DNA of 64,000 nucleotides from the NCBI GenBank assembly GCA_012845835.1, contig JABAKD010000013.1:2522415-2586414 (forward strand). The letters are read 5' to 3'. Below, piece after piece: positions 19,002 to 29,868 of this stretch. Numbering within the stretch: position 1 is the stretch's first letter; the number at the start of each line of letters is the position of its first letter. The stretch comes from Undaria pinnatifida. Its lineage: Eukaryota; Sar; Phaeophyceae; Laminariales; Alariaceae. A program made the translations under genes and the position numbers. The notes below the pieces were generated by a model. The model saw only the letters and a list, made by a program, of their open reading frames with translations. It was not told the DNA's origin and did not search any database.

Positions 19002-19511
19002 GTGGCTACTGACTACATCTGTTGCTGTCTGGAGCGCGCCTTGCACCGCACGAAACGAATGGTAGCCGTGAACACAAATAAAGGGGGGAATGCCTGCTGT
19101 CTAAAGTGCTGTCAAAGTGGCGACCCGCGGTCACACAGAAAAACAACGCACTCAACCCAAAACGACCAAACATCTATACGTTCGTCACATCTCCCCGGGC
19201 TATCTGACATGGTGCAGTTCCCTGACATGCGCGGGGGGTCGTTCCCCATGCACGGTACACAACTCTACCAACACTACAGTAAACGAGTGTCGCAAGTAAT
19301 ATCGTCAACCAAGTTCAGGTCCCCACGGTTGGCACAAAAGTTGGAACCATATGTTTGCCACCAATTACTAGGACTGTCTATGAAGCGAGCTCACTCGTGT
19401 TATAGTCCCCGAAATCGCCGACGAGATACCCGCGTGGAGCGGAAAGAGTCAAGACCATCCCACCCACCCTACACTGGGTATCCGTTTAACAGTTGTGATC
19501 CTTTCCCTTAG
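19002..19511 (+). CDS. Unassigned 169-codon ORF
   Basis: The open frame has no ATG at its head. It is Ser/Arg/Pro/Cys-rich with CCCLERALH near the start and a CCLKCC cluster near residue 34. No domain is recognised. Chance cannot be excluded. Confidence 0.2.
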   Translation: MATDYICCCLERALHRTKRMVAVNTNKGGNACCLKCCQSGDPRSHRKTTHSTQNDQTSIRSSHLPGLSDMVQFPDMRGGSFPMHGTQLYQHYSKRVSQVISSTKFRSPRLAQKLEPYVCHQLLGLSMKRAHSCYSPRNRRRDTRVERKESRPSHPPYTGYPFNSCDPFP

Positions 19512-19522
19512 GAAATACTGCT

Positions 19523-19559
19523 GCGCTGAGGGCACTTCGACCTAAGGTACCCTCAGCGC
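19523..19559. other. Perfect 10-bp stem hairpin
   Basis: GCGCTGAGGG (19523-19532) pairs with CCCTCAGCGC (19550-19559) across a 17-base loop, 12 bases downstream of the ORF stop at 19511. Confidence 0.5.
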
Positions 19560-22260
19560 GGGTGGTGTATCCACAGGTGAGAACCTTCTGCGGGAGCAGG
19601 AGGCCTCACCCAATCCAATACTTGAATGAAATGATCGGTAACAGAGTTAAAGAATGCCGCAGTAATGAATACAATACTATTGCCTACTATATATTTCAGA
19701 ACCAGACGATTATTGCTTTACTCGTGATGGTGTGCGCGCCGCTCGTGTCTCTCTGGGTGCCGTTTTACTTCCCCTCTGCATGGCCATTTCATCGCCTTAG
19801 CCCACGCGGCCCGCTCTCTCGCATGTGCTCTCCTCGCCACTCAATTCTAGTCGGTTCCCTTTCTCACCCGTACCGAAAATAATTTGTTTCTCGCCGCTGG
19901 CGGTGCTTGTCTGAACAACAACAATTCTAGTTAAGGGCTAGTTCAATCCGTCTCTTCCCCGCCGGTAGATGCTCAGTCACCCTCGTCCGTCTAGAAAATC
20001 TTTACCAGCAAGTCATCTGCATTCCCTCCAACGTCCCCACCTACCGGCAGTGCCCTCGCTATGACCCCCACTTTACTCCCCCTTAGTTTATTTTACACCC
20101 TTTGAACCGCATTTTTTCCACGTCGACCCCTGCCTTACTCTTTCCCAGTCCCAGTTGTTCCCCTCCGAAAAATGCTACGTCCACCCCCCTAAGGCAGTAT
20201 ATGCCGCCCCCTGCCCACCTTCTTGCAAACGGTTATGATGCCTTCGCCAGAGCTGACGTGCCACGACCGAACTGACCCCTACTCCCCCCTGCTCATCCGC
20301 TAGTCTCGGGCCGCCCCTTTAAATCTCAGTCCCTCTTTCCCATTGCGCCGCAGACCTCAAAACATTGATGAATAACCAGGTCGCGTTCCCGCCTGCCCGT
20401 CTCCTGATCGTCGTTCCTCCCTCCAGCCCTGTCAAGCAGTATCTCCTGTGCATTCACGCCTTCAGGTACAGCCCGCCTACCGCCTCGAATAATGAGTGGT
20501 AACCAGGTTCCTCGGTTAGAGCTATGTCAACAAGCGGGGATCGAAAGGTTCCTCACACTTCCTTCCCTTCCTTGGCGGGCCCTCATACAGACCCCTCCTC
20601 TCCATTCCCCTCCCGCCTTAAACCCCTTCGTCCGCCCCAGCACCCGTTTTATGTTGTCATCTTCCTGCCTCACCTTAGCCTTTGTATACTCTTGCCCATT
20701 CAGATACAGCTTGCTTAGCCTCAGAGGGTCCACACCCCATTCCACTCCTCCTCTTTCTCCGCTTGCAAAAATATCACAAACCTTGCACCATCCGGCTTTC
20801 GCCTCCCACCCCACTTAATACATCGTGCACGTGACCCTCCTTCCAACGTCCACAACAACTTTGCCAACTTCTATTATCTCCCACCCGCCCCCTAGTCCCA
20901 CTCTCCTAATATCTTTATATGTATAAGTTGGCCTCAGGAGTCTCGACGCTGTAAAAAAACTATATATGTTGTGGTTGGCGTTGTTTGGCAAAGACGCTGT
21001 AAAATATGCCAATAACCGCGTGAGCTAGACATCCAGGGTACCGTTTTTGATTTGTTTTTGGCGGTAAGTATCATGGTTATTCAGTAGATCACATTGTGCG
21101 AGGTAGATAACTATAAGTCCGCACACGGGGAATAGTCGCATTACCTAGTGTGAGTATGGTATGGGGCATTCACGAGGCAGTTATATAGTAATACTCATTG
21201 CTGTCTCTGAATGAGCCACACCCGAAAACAAAGAAAATCGTAGGCGCTGTCATCCATAAGCAAGAACGTAGGGACAAGGTGCCGAAGTCCGTCTTACAAG
21301 CGGTGTTTAGAAGGATGCGTTTCACGGTTCATGCAAATCGCTGAACACCGCACGGCGCTTCGCGCTAAGAGCAAGAAATGTCTGCCTTGTTGTTGAAAAG
21401 CCGGCCTGATCCGTCCCGATATAGTAAGGATGCGAGGGTCTATGGTCATACGGTAACGGCCATGCACAAACTGAGTACCTCCCTCCCCCCAATTCCGCCC
21501 AAATGTGTCTCCCCACCCTTTCGTGACCCACGTGCCGCGTCTGCCCTTTGCTTTCCAGTGCACGAACCTCCGGCCGCTGTATTTTCCCAGCTCGTTTGCT
21601 CGGGAAATTTGGCGCGCCGCCTTCAGTTGCCTCCAAGAGATTCCCTCTCTCCCTCGCGGGGACGGCCCCCATTGAATCCAGTCCCAACATTCCGCGTTAG
21701 ATCCTGGTCTCGCGATCACTCTCCGGCTCGCGTGAGGCCCTGCTGCCTCCTGCTCCGCCCGACGTACCGTGGGCGGCTCCCATGCCGCGCTCTTCTCCCC
21801 AGCGCCCGCCTCCCGGCCGCAGGCCCATTTTGCTCCTCCCAACGCCCGACCACTCTCTCCCTTCTTTCCAGTAGTTTGCATCACTGTTTCTGTCGCGCCC
21901 TCGCCAAACTCCCGGTCGTCCGCAGTAACTTGATCGTCTCCCCTTCCTGGTTCTCAGCTTCCCACTTCCCTCCTCCCGGTCGTGCACGGTCACTTTTCCT
22001 CCCCACATACTCCTCCTTCCAGGTTGTGACCCGCCCAGCCGCTGCGTCACACTTCCCCTCACCTACGACACCCCTTTGCCACGCAGCCTTTCGGCCGCGT
22101 TGCTGCGCCCTCCGCCCGGCCCCACTCTGCGTGGACCCTACGCCACGAATCCCGTTCATGCGCTTCCCACCCCCGTGTCGTGTTCAACCCCCGGTCCAGA
22201 ACACTCCCCCCACAGACACGTGCTACGATAGAGGCATCACGTTTCGTCTGCAATAGTGTC
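19560..22260 (+). other. Long pyrimidine-rich block without a recognised gene
   Basis: The plus strand is strongly C/T-rich for about 2.6 kb, with many CCCTCC and TTCCC strings, which alone keeps long frames open (for example 21378-22256, 292 codons, Pro/Ser/Arg/Leu). No domain is visible on either strand. Short AT-rich breaks occur at 19.62-19.72 and 20.92-21.30 kb. Confidence 0.4.
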
Positions 22261-23640
22261 TGAATGACGGCACCCCCCTAATGACGGAAATACGCCCCCC
22301 TTAACCCAAAATCGCTGGAAATATACGCTAGTTTTGGTACGACGAATTGTCGCAAAGAAGGGACAAAAAACAGCAGTCGGCATGCCCGCTCCGCAAGGAA
22401 AACCGCGGCTTCACGTTGACGTCGCCTGGCTTGCGTTGGCGTCGTTCCATGAACATCAGCGCGAATAGGGTGATCGTTTCCCACGCGTTGTTAAGTCTGC
22501 ATCGATCGTTCATTGCGCTAGTTTTCCATCGCATGGAAGGCGAACTAGTTTCGCAAAACTTCTCCCTTTTTGGGGTTGGGAGAGAACACCAGCAATACAA
22601 CATTCGTTGGGAGACCCACCTGTCAAGCGAAGCTGCTGTCTTGTGTTTATTGGTGCGTTGCTACGTGCTGTAGGCCATAGTGGATGTCGTCTGGGACACG
22701 GAGTGGCCCTGCCCTCCGGTGGCCGGGTTGACCCTAACCGGCAGTGGTGTGGTTGCAGAGTCTGGTCTTTCTCCCCATAGTCTATACGTGACTAAACCAC
22801 GTCAACAACACATGAATCTGCATGAACACCTACTATAGCCATCCGACTGTAGAGTTAGCACGTTTTGGGCCGAGCGTCTCTAGTAATCTGACCCGCTGAG
22901 CTCCTCAATCGTGGGGTATCGGTTTGTATGATGATCTTACGAGTATATGTGTCTTAGGTCTCTCAAGAGCACCTAAAAACGTCGATCAGTTTGCGCGAAC
23001 AAATTTCTTCTAACTCATACATTTGCAGGGCAAGACATGAAACTTCTCATGTTAGAAACCCAGAGAAATCTCCTGCACCCTTAGGGCGCGATGCGACTTC
23101 AGCAACCAAGGTGATGCGGATATTTTCCAGCTGTTCACCAAGGAGTTATACGATTTACCTAGACGCGAAAAACCTAATAGACAAATCGATCCCTAGCGAT
23201 TGGCCAGCTTTTCTTAGTCAATCGCTCATCAGGTTTACTTGGAAAACCTTGCTTTTTACATCAATCATACGAAGTACATGATACGTTTTATGTTTCCAAG
23301 TGCTGTACCGTAAGATTAAGCGCACGAACAACGACAGGCTGAAATAAACTTGAAAAGGTGAGTATGGGAGTGGTCAACTAAATTTGGTGACGAACGCTCC
23401 TTCTCCGAAATACGAAACTCGTCCTGGGTTAGGATTTATTTTTACTTCGTGTGTCTTGTAGCACTCCTGGATACAGTGGTCCATCATCAGCAGCATCAAC
23501 AGCAGCAGATGCAACGGCAGCAGCGGAAGTGTGTGTGCCATCAAATCGTTGATTCATCAGCAATTCAATATCAATGTTAAGACCAAAAAAAAAACAGAGG
23601 CTACAAAAAAGGTGCTAGAATCAAGCGGACTTCCGATTTT
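22261..23640. other. Nothing recognised
   Basis: This is mixed-composition DNA without supported exons; the 96-codon frame at 22991-23281 has no family. A CAG/CAGCAGC-rich patch lies near 23480-23530. Confidence 0.3.
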
Positions 23641-23679
23641 CCTTACCGTGGATTGTGGGCGTAGCCTAGTCTGGGTCGT

Positions 23680-23910
23680 CTACGGCAGCCCCCCCAACTC
23701 GTCTTGAACGAAATCATCGGCTTTAAAACCGGCTCCCGATCGTTTTTCCTGAATTACGGTGCCCCTTACGACCCCGACGACATCATTCGACAGTCCTTTA
23801 AAAACAACAAACTTTTTGAAGACATTTTTATCATAGCATCCTTCCTTGTCTCTATAAGCCAAGAACCTGTTGTTAACGAAAACCGTTGGTTTTGGCGGGG
23901 GCTATCGTAG
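23680..23910 (-). pseudogene. Coding-like fragment with a second copy at 51.35 kb
   Basis: About 75 codons on the minus strand read LSNDVVGVVRG, RSGAGFKADDFV and end with LGGLP. A diverged copy at 51344-51560 keeps LSNDDVGVSKG, RSEAGVQTGDFV and LKGLP with stops between, so the protein reading was once selected. The family is not recognised; it is probably a mobile-element protein. Confidence 0.4.
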
Positions 23911-24028
23911 AAACAGTCGTCTAGATCACGGTATGTTCGCCAAAAGAACCGGAAGTGAGAGGATGTGTAATTAACTGGTATAAGAGTTACAGCAAGAGGT
24001 TTCCAGCATTAGAAAGCGTATTGGAGCC

Positions 24029-24115
24029 GATTGCCCCGGTGGTCTAGTGGTTACCTTCGAATACTGCTAGCGTTGGACATTGAGTTCGCATCCCACCGTG
24101 GTGCGATTTTGACTT
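24029..24115 (+). repeat. tRNA-derived sequence (SINE head)
   Basis: CCCCGGTGGTCTAGTGGTTA fits a tRNA start and box A; TGAGTTCGCATCCCACC fits box B with mutations. The anticodon arm does not fold well, so this is a SINE head or tRNA pseudogene rather than a working tRNA. Confidence 0.5.
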
Positions 24116-24169
24116 TAGTTGCAAACATGCTAAAAAGAAGGATCAACAGCTGAGAGCGTCTATCAGCGC

Positions 24170-24360
24170 GGGCAAGCAACAATTTGACGAGAGTCGACGA
24201 GGGAAGAGAAATGACGAACGCTTCTCGCGGTAATGAAGGCACGTACCGTAGTGGGGGAGGGGGAGGAGCGCCTGCTATGTGACCCCGGATCTGAGTTTCT
24301 ACAGTGAGGGAAGGCGAGAGTAGTGCGGAGACAATAATAATGGGGAGAATGAAACAGAAC
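24170..24360. repeat. Dispersed repeat shared in inverse with 43.1-43.25 kb
   Basis: GAGTCGACGAGGGAAGAGAA, GAAGGCACGTACCGTA and CCGGATCTGAG occur in the same order in the reverse complement of 43080-43240. Confidence 0.55.
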
Positions 24361-24539
24361 AAAACAAAAGGACGAGACATAATACAACTTGGTGCAGTTG
24401 GTTTCCGCGGGAGGAGAAGTATTCCCACGACCACGAACGAAATAACCCGAGCCATTGCGTACGATGATCGGTTTCAACTGAAAGAGAGCAGGGACAGATT
24501 GATTAATCCGAGGCGCCATGGAGGCGTGGAGTAAACTCT

Positions 24540-25590
24540 CAGCTTGCTAGCAATACGCTGAGCCCTGGGAAAGGGGATGGCAGGAACGTTCTCCAAACGA
24601 ATATTATCTTCGTGGTCCAACGATAGCGTGCGCCATTTGGCCGAGGGAGGTTCGGTGGAAGCCCACAACGTAAACGAGCAGAAGGCTCGCGGTTTCAGGC
24701 TGATGTTCGACGGCATTCGCGCGAGGGCAGGTGCGCCAGCATCTCTCCAGACAACAGCAGGTGAGTCCTGGGCACACCCAACGGTGCGTTCAATAGCCGA
24801 AAACATGCCACCCAAGAAATCTCGTCATACTAAGGTTTGGCGGGAGCCATTGTACAACCGATCTGTTTAGCGATACATCGCGGGAGCGTTGACCCGACTG
24901 TCCAACACGGCCATTTTTGCCGTGAAGAAGGCATTGTCGACAGAGATCCTGGCCCTAACGAGGTACGGACCATACTTGGGGATCAACGATATGTCCACGG
25001 GGGCGAGGTCGACCGAAGGGCGGGAAGGCTGCAATCACCTCCGAGCTGTGTGGTGGACCATCTCGGCTGAACATTAGATCACAGCTCAAGCGCATGGGCC
25101 TGGAAATTGTGCTTGCTGCCACTATAAGGCGCGGCGATGGCGTGATGTTTGTCGATGGCGTTTGTGTATCATGCTGAGGAGAGGAGGAGGGCTATACCGA
25201 CATGTTCTTATTTTAACGGAAATGCTGCGTACTGTGGAAAGAACTTGGCTGAGTTGGGCCTCGGTTACAATCTCCGGCCGTCACTAGCGTTGGGGTCGTC
25301 CGCCCGACAGTCTTTGCGTGGTACGGGGTAAAAAAGGCTGTACTAATCTAAACGGCTGTCGTCTGTCCTCGAGCAGTGCTGCTTTAGGGCCGGCTTTTTC
25401 GTGGGCTTGGAAAATTCTCGGCAAGGCCGACGCTTATGCGGTTGCGTTCCGAACTCCGTGGTCGTCGCAGATAAGGGATATTGCCGATGAGTTTTCGTGG
25501 CTTGCTCCAACAAGTAAGTACGTAATGCATTCCAACGCGGTGTGGTCGCTACAGAATCCAGCCGTTGCTGCCGTCAAACACTGTTAATAA
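24540..25590 (+). pseudogene. Decayed coding stretch, three frames, no family
   Basis: Coding-like peptides run in successive frames: 24577-24870 (a Glu/Arg-rich 97-codon frame with MFDGIRARAGAP), 24885-25077 (TAIFAVKKALSTEILALTRY) and 25345-25587 (AWKILGKADAYAVAF, WLAPTSKYVMHSN). The order and balanced composition suggest one gene broken by frameshifts, or an unrecognised exon set. It lies just before an LTR-like fragment, so an old retroelement is possible but no motif proves it. Confidence 0.35.
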
Positions 25591-25619
25591 ATATGCAACA
25601 CCAGCCTATTCTGGTGATA

Positions 25620-26150
25620 AATGTTCAGTAGCGACTGCAACAGTACGGCAGTTTATCCAGTCAATATTCACCAGCATAGAGTACTGCTGAACATACAGAA
25701 GTACCGTACGTAGTCAGTTTAAGTTATCTGTCTACCTAACCAGAAGTACGTACGAGCAAAACGATGGAATATTATACGAGTAATAAGGCGGCGCAAGAAC
25801 GGATGTTTTAGCAATATTCAGAATATATTTTTTTTCATGACTATCGGGACGTTGACGGAGCTGAGCTGCTACCAAAAAAACTCAAGGAACATTGCCGTAG
25901 GTACAGAAGGCTATGAGCAAGACTCAGGGAACGTTGCGGTAGGTAGACTAGGCAACCACCAGTAGAGTAACAATATACGTAGCCGCAGAGCGGAGTTTGT
26001 CGAGGACAGAAAAGCAAGAGCGTACACTCCTGTCACTCCTCTCCTTTCTCTCATTTTATTCTCTTTTGATTTCTTTATTCTCCTTCTACATTTCTTGCCC
26101 ACAAGTGGCTACTCTTAACAGGCAACATCTTCTTCAAGTTCCAAACGCCA
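25620..26150 (+). repeat. LTR-like fragment, paralogue at 47.62-47.89 kb
   Basis: TCGGGACGTTGACGGAGCTG, AGGGAACGTTGCGGTAGGTA and ACTAGGCAACCACCAGTAGA match 47762-47890 in order. A 21-bp block (CAAGGAACATTGCCGTAGG) is repeated twice inside each copy. Confidence 0.5.
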
Positions 26151-26489
26151 GCCAAGTAGTTTGACCACTCCCAGCGGAGGCCTGTGCTACCACTTGCCAG
26201 CGACATTCCAAACAAATATCGACTGTACATTGTTCCAAGAGGCAGCACGGAAAGCCATAAACAAATTACGTCAATTACTGTAGGAATTGTTGGGGAACAC
26301 TACGGTGGCCGCCATATCAGCACTATGCCTTTCGCGCAATACCCTTGAATTTCGCTTTTGCTGCGGGGGGCCAAACCGGTACCGGTCGTGACGGTGGCCA
26401 GCTGCGGCGGGCAACGTAGCCCTCTGGGCAGACTGATATGCAACGCCGAAGGCGGGGCCGGATGTACGGTCACCAGCTGACAGGCGTCT
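26151..26489. other. Nothing recognised
   Basis: There is no supported exon or repeat; a GC-rich patch lies at 26358-26465. Confidence 0.3.
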
Positions 26490-26843
26490 TTACAAGTAAG
26501 ACAGACGATATCTCAGCTCAAAGATGCTCCCAGCGAAGGAACAGTGGGCTAGAACATGATTGTGCTTGACAGGCAGTGATGACCGTGATCTGCAATACAA
26601 TAAGGAGGGTAAGAAGTCCAGTAGCATGGGATCGTCACTAGTCCCACGGGCATTGACGGGGATTATCGAACCACACTCAAATGGTAAAGACTCAGAAGGG
26701 ACTTGGTAGTTGGACACTCGAATAAGAATATGGGCCTGTGATATATCTGTCGGCGAACACAAAACGAAACGTATCTTGTAGTGATCGGCACGTAAGTCCT
26801 TCTTCGCTTCAATCCATATCGGCGAAGGTGGGTGGGTTAACAA
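26490..26843 (-). CDS. Unassigned 117-codon ORF
   Basis: This minus-strand frame has balanced, protein-like composition (WIEAKKDLRADHYKIRFVL near the start, VNARGTSDDPMLLDF near the middle). A possible acceptor (TTGTATTGCAG) lies at about 26593. It could be an exon; no family is recognised. Confidence 0.25.
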   Translation of the reverse strand: MLTHPPSPIWIEAKKDLRADHYKIRFVLCSPTDISQAHILIRVSNYQVPSESLPFECGSIIPVNARGTSDDPMLLDFLPSLLYCRSRSSLPVKHNHVLAHCSFAGSIFELRYRLSYL

Positions 26844-27412
26844 GGCTTGCCAAAGTTTGTTGAGCGGAACATCGATCGTGCCCAGGAAGAATCGCCTAGT
26901 CTATCGAGTTTGAGGGGCCCAGGGGCATGGTCCAGGCCTTTCCGCACACTTATTCAACCGTCCCCGCACGGCCGGAACCGAACGGCGATCGGTGCTGGAG
27001 CGAAGACGGAGGTGACGCATTGCGACGTGTGATCCCAACAGATAGGACTATTCTTGCGTCTTGCGACGATTGGTGAACGTGAGAAAACTCTCTAAGATTT
27101 AGCCTAGTTGCAGGAACGGGGCCATACACGTGCGGGAAATGTCAGAAAGCGTAAATTTGACGCACGTTGAAGACGCTGCTAGTACGGTGGTTAGTGGCAC
27201 TCTGTAACAGCGAGCGATGACTGGCGCCCAATGTTACCATCGTGCGGCATGCACTCAGTCCGAAATAAACGGGCAAAGGGCAGACAGGGCGGTTTGTTTC
27301 CGCGGCACGGGGTGGCACAGGAGCGCAAAGGTTCGTGGCATTAGTATGCGTAGCTGAATCATAAGGTTAAAAGCGCTTGCCGTCACCGCCAGGCAACGAT
27401 TGATCCGAACAG
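26844..27412. other. Nothing firm
   Basis: A 61-codon frame (26847-27032) has no support. The stretch may hold upstream exons of the 27.4-kb gene. Confidence 0.25.
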
Positions 27413-27548
27413 GCTGCGATTGATGCTGGTCGGCGCGGCGCATTGCTAGAAGTTGAAACTTTGGATAGTATTACATATATTGTTGGGAACGATTTACCCG
27501 GTAATACTGCGAGGGACCCAATGAGGTTTGCCCTACCGCCGTCCATTG
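27413..27548 (+). CDS. Short-intron gene, exon a
   Basis: The open block starts after an acceptor-like CGAACAG and ends at a strong donor (CCATTG|GTAAGTT) in phase 1. The peptide reads ETLDSITYIVGNDLPGNTAR and on to FALPPSI. No family is recognised. Confidence 0.4.
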
Positions 27549-27604
27549 GTAAGTTATTTCCGGTGCGGGTGGTGTCCGAACCGCGTTAGTTGGGTTTGTT
27601 TCAG

Positions 27605-27696
27605 AGTTAGTCGACAGGTCGTTGCGTATTGCAACGAAGGGGTACTACGTCAACCAAGACTGGGCGGTATGCCCCCGGGGGGTCTCATTTATGTAT
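27605..27696 (+). CDS. Short-intron gene, exon b
   Basis: After a 56-nt intron ending TTGTTTCAG the frame resumes in matching phase (G|AG) with LVDRSLRIATKGYYVNQDW and CPRGVSFMY, and ends at the donor TAT|GTAAGA in phase 0. The clean phase match across the intron supports coding. Confidence 0.42.
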
Positions 27697-27754
27697 GTAA
27701 GAAACTGGTACTGGGTACGGTTTTGAAAAGATCTTTGGTAGTTTCTCAGTGGAG

Positions 27755-27860
27755 GCTCCCGTTGAGTCTGAAGAATATATTAAAAGTGTGCGTTACCTCA
27801 TGCACTTGTTAGCGTTGGAAATTGGCGTATCTGGTCGTCACTGGTTGACATTAGTGTTGA
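27755..27860 (+). CDS. Short-intron gene, exon c (end uncertain)
   Basis: Following a 58-nt intron (acceptor TTTCTCAGTGGAG), the frame continues APVESEEYIKSVRYLMHLL, then EIGVSGRHWLTL. It runs into a G-rich stretch near 27890, so the exon probably ends about 27860. It may belong to the same gene as the stretch at 29.0-29.9 kb. Confidence 0.35.
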
Positions 27861-28009
27861 TATTTTTGTCTGTAGGAAGGGGGAGCAAGAGGAGGGGGGG
27901 TGGGGGGGTCGGGGCGGGCGGAGAACGGCGCGTGAAGGAGCGATGGAGGCAGATATATTTTATGTTACATCGTCCCTACCGCAGGTAGTGATAATATCTG
28001 TATGCCAGC

Positions 28010-28880
28010 AGACAACAAGATATGGGCCTCGACCCCGTCCAGCCTCAGTATGGATGATGGCAGCATCCACGCCAACTAGCAGCAACAAATGAGGGCAGCG
28101 TCAACGCTCACAGCAATATAATGGACGGCATCTACTTAAACCGCAGTGTGTAGGAGCGTCCGAACCAACATCAGAAAGATGGGCAGCATCCACCAAATAA
28201 GCATTATAAGGACATCGGCCAGTCCAACAGCAGGGAATACGGGCAACGCCCGCCCTACCCCCAGTAAAAGGGACGAAAACGCGGGCAGCATTCACCCTGG
28301 TGGCAGTGTATGGGGGTGGGGTCGCACATAACGTCTAGATGCACCGCACCTAAACGGGCAGCATCCAACCTAGGCGCTGTGTAGGGAGGAGCACATTATT
28401 GGGTCGCACACAACGTACACACCCTCCGCACCAAAAACGGGCATCATTTAACCCTGAGTATAGTGTAGGGGGCAGCACGATACATATCGCATAAAACGAG
28501 CAGCTGTTGCCTAAGGCGACGTGAATGTGGGGCAGCACAGTAGTAGCGCAGTAAAAGGGGAGTCAGCGTCATTGTCAACCGAGTAAAGATGGGCGTCATC
28601 TGCCCTAGCAGAATCGAGACGGGCAGCACATGCACCAACCGCAGTAAAAGAGCCATGTATTGGCCGAACAAGAGGAAAAGGCAGCATCCGCCCGAACAGC
28701 ATGAAGGCAGTCCAAATCGCAGTAAAAAGGTAGAATGCATCCGAACAGCAGTATGACACGCACCTGTATGCACCGACATCAGTAAAAACGGTGCCCCCCC
28801 GAGCAGTAGGGTGAAAGGCAGCACATACTTAGACCGCACTGTAGGGGACCGTTGCGTCCCCAGCAGTGCAGCGTGCCGTA
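28010..28880. repeat. Degenerate minisatellite, ~55-70-bp period
   Basis: GGGCAGCATCCACC-type blocks followed by AGCAGTAAAA or CGCAGTGTA recur about 14 times (for example near 28050, 28175, 28285, 28355, 28440 and 28625). The 190-codon minus-strand frame over it is a by-product of the repeat. Confidence 0.65.
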
Positions 28881-28989
28881 TTATCGCTGCTGTGCCCATA
28901 CATAAATGTGCATTAATATTCGCGTACCTACTAACGGTGAGATAAAAGGCAACCCTCCACGCCGAGAGCACGACAGAGAAAGCCATCAT

Positions 28990-29868
28990 TAAGTATTCAG
29001 TGCTCACTGAATTCAAGTGTGTTGCAGGCGGGTGAAATGGCCGTGATGTGGAAAATGTCCCATCGTTCGTGCGAGGTGCGTGTCCCCAGCAACATGTATA
29101 CGCTCGGAGGAAGGTGCGTCTTCAGCGGAAGGCGTCAGTACACCAACTGAGGTCGCGGGGACAGTGAAGGGGGTGAGCTGTGTGCTGAGTGGGAAGGAGC
29201 TAAGTAGGCGGCCCGGCTGTGAGACAGTGACGTTTACAGTAGAAGCTCCGGCAGGTGTACGGTACATACCGGAAGCAAGCCTAGATCATGTTGTACTGGA
29301 AATAGCAGTGCTGATGACAGCAGTCGTGCCGTATGAGCGTGGCACCTATACGTTAAACAAGTGGACCAGCTTTTTCAGGCACGGAGAATTTCTCCGTGAC
29401 TCAATATTTGTTCGTTATTTGAGCGTCTGGTAGGGTGGGACATGCACGCCAGGTCCGGTATGTATCGCAGCAAATAGCATTGCTACTGTGTCTGTCGGCG
29501 CGCGCGTCAGAGGGTGTCAGTACCTAGCGAATGCAATTTCGTTTCCGGATAAGCAAGAGATGTCTGTACATGCTGTTGGTGGTGGAAGCTACGCAGAGGG
29601 TCGTTGATGGGGTAAGGAAGACGTCGAATGGGTGGCACGGGGTCTGGTAGACCCAGGCTACGGTACGATAAGGGTCCGCCTATTTATGCAGTGGCTCGGG
29701 GTCATTGGCGCGAGTATCACCTCTGTTCCTTTGCGGTCTTCTGTGTTTTTGATGATGTTTATTGACGATAGCAATCCGCAATGGACCGGTAGTCAACCCT
29801 GCGCCAAAGACCTCGCTTGGAGTATTTTTGTCGGTAAGGAACTATGTCTCTCACTCGAGTTGCTCTAG
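28990..29868 (+). pseudogene. Coding stretch with two in-frame stops
   Basis: One frame is open from about 29080 to 29868 except for stops at 29431-29433 and at about 29605. The peptides look like a globular protein (TVTFTVEAPAGVRYIPEA, VVPYERGTYTLNKW, then VARGLVDPGYGTIRVRL, then the C-terminal LSLELL). The GLVDPGY string recalls the DPGY turn of dCTP deaminase/dUTPase-type folds, but nothing else confirms that. Either a recent pseudogene or exons whose introns I cannot define. It follows the minisatellite and the 27.4-kb exons on the same strand. Confidence 0.4.

Noticed and set aside
21378-22256. 292-codon ORF
   Set aside because: Pyrimidine-rich DNA gives Pro/Ser/Leu/Arg without stops; no motif, and the opposite strand is equally open.
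24029-24115. Functional tRNA gene
   Set aside because: Boxes A and B are present but the anticodon stem and acceptor pairing fail; a SINE head is more likely.
28444-29016. 190-codon hydrophobic ORF on the minus strand
   Set aside because: It mostly overlays the minisatellite; its repeats follow the DNA units.
29632-29868. dCTP deaminase/dUTPase gene, from GLVDPGY
   Set aside because: Only one short string fits and the rest of the fold is absent; kept only as a remark.
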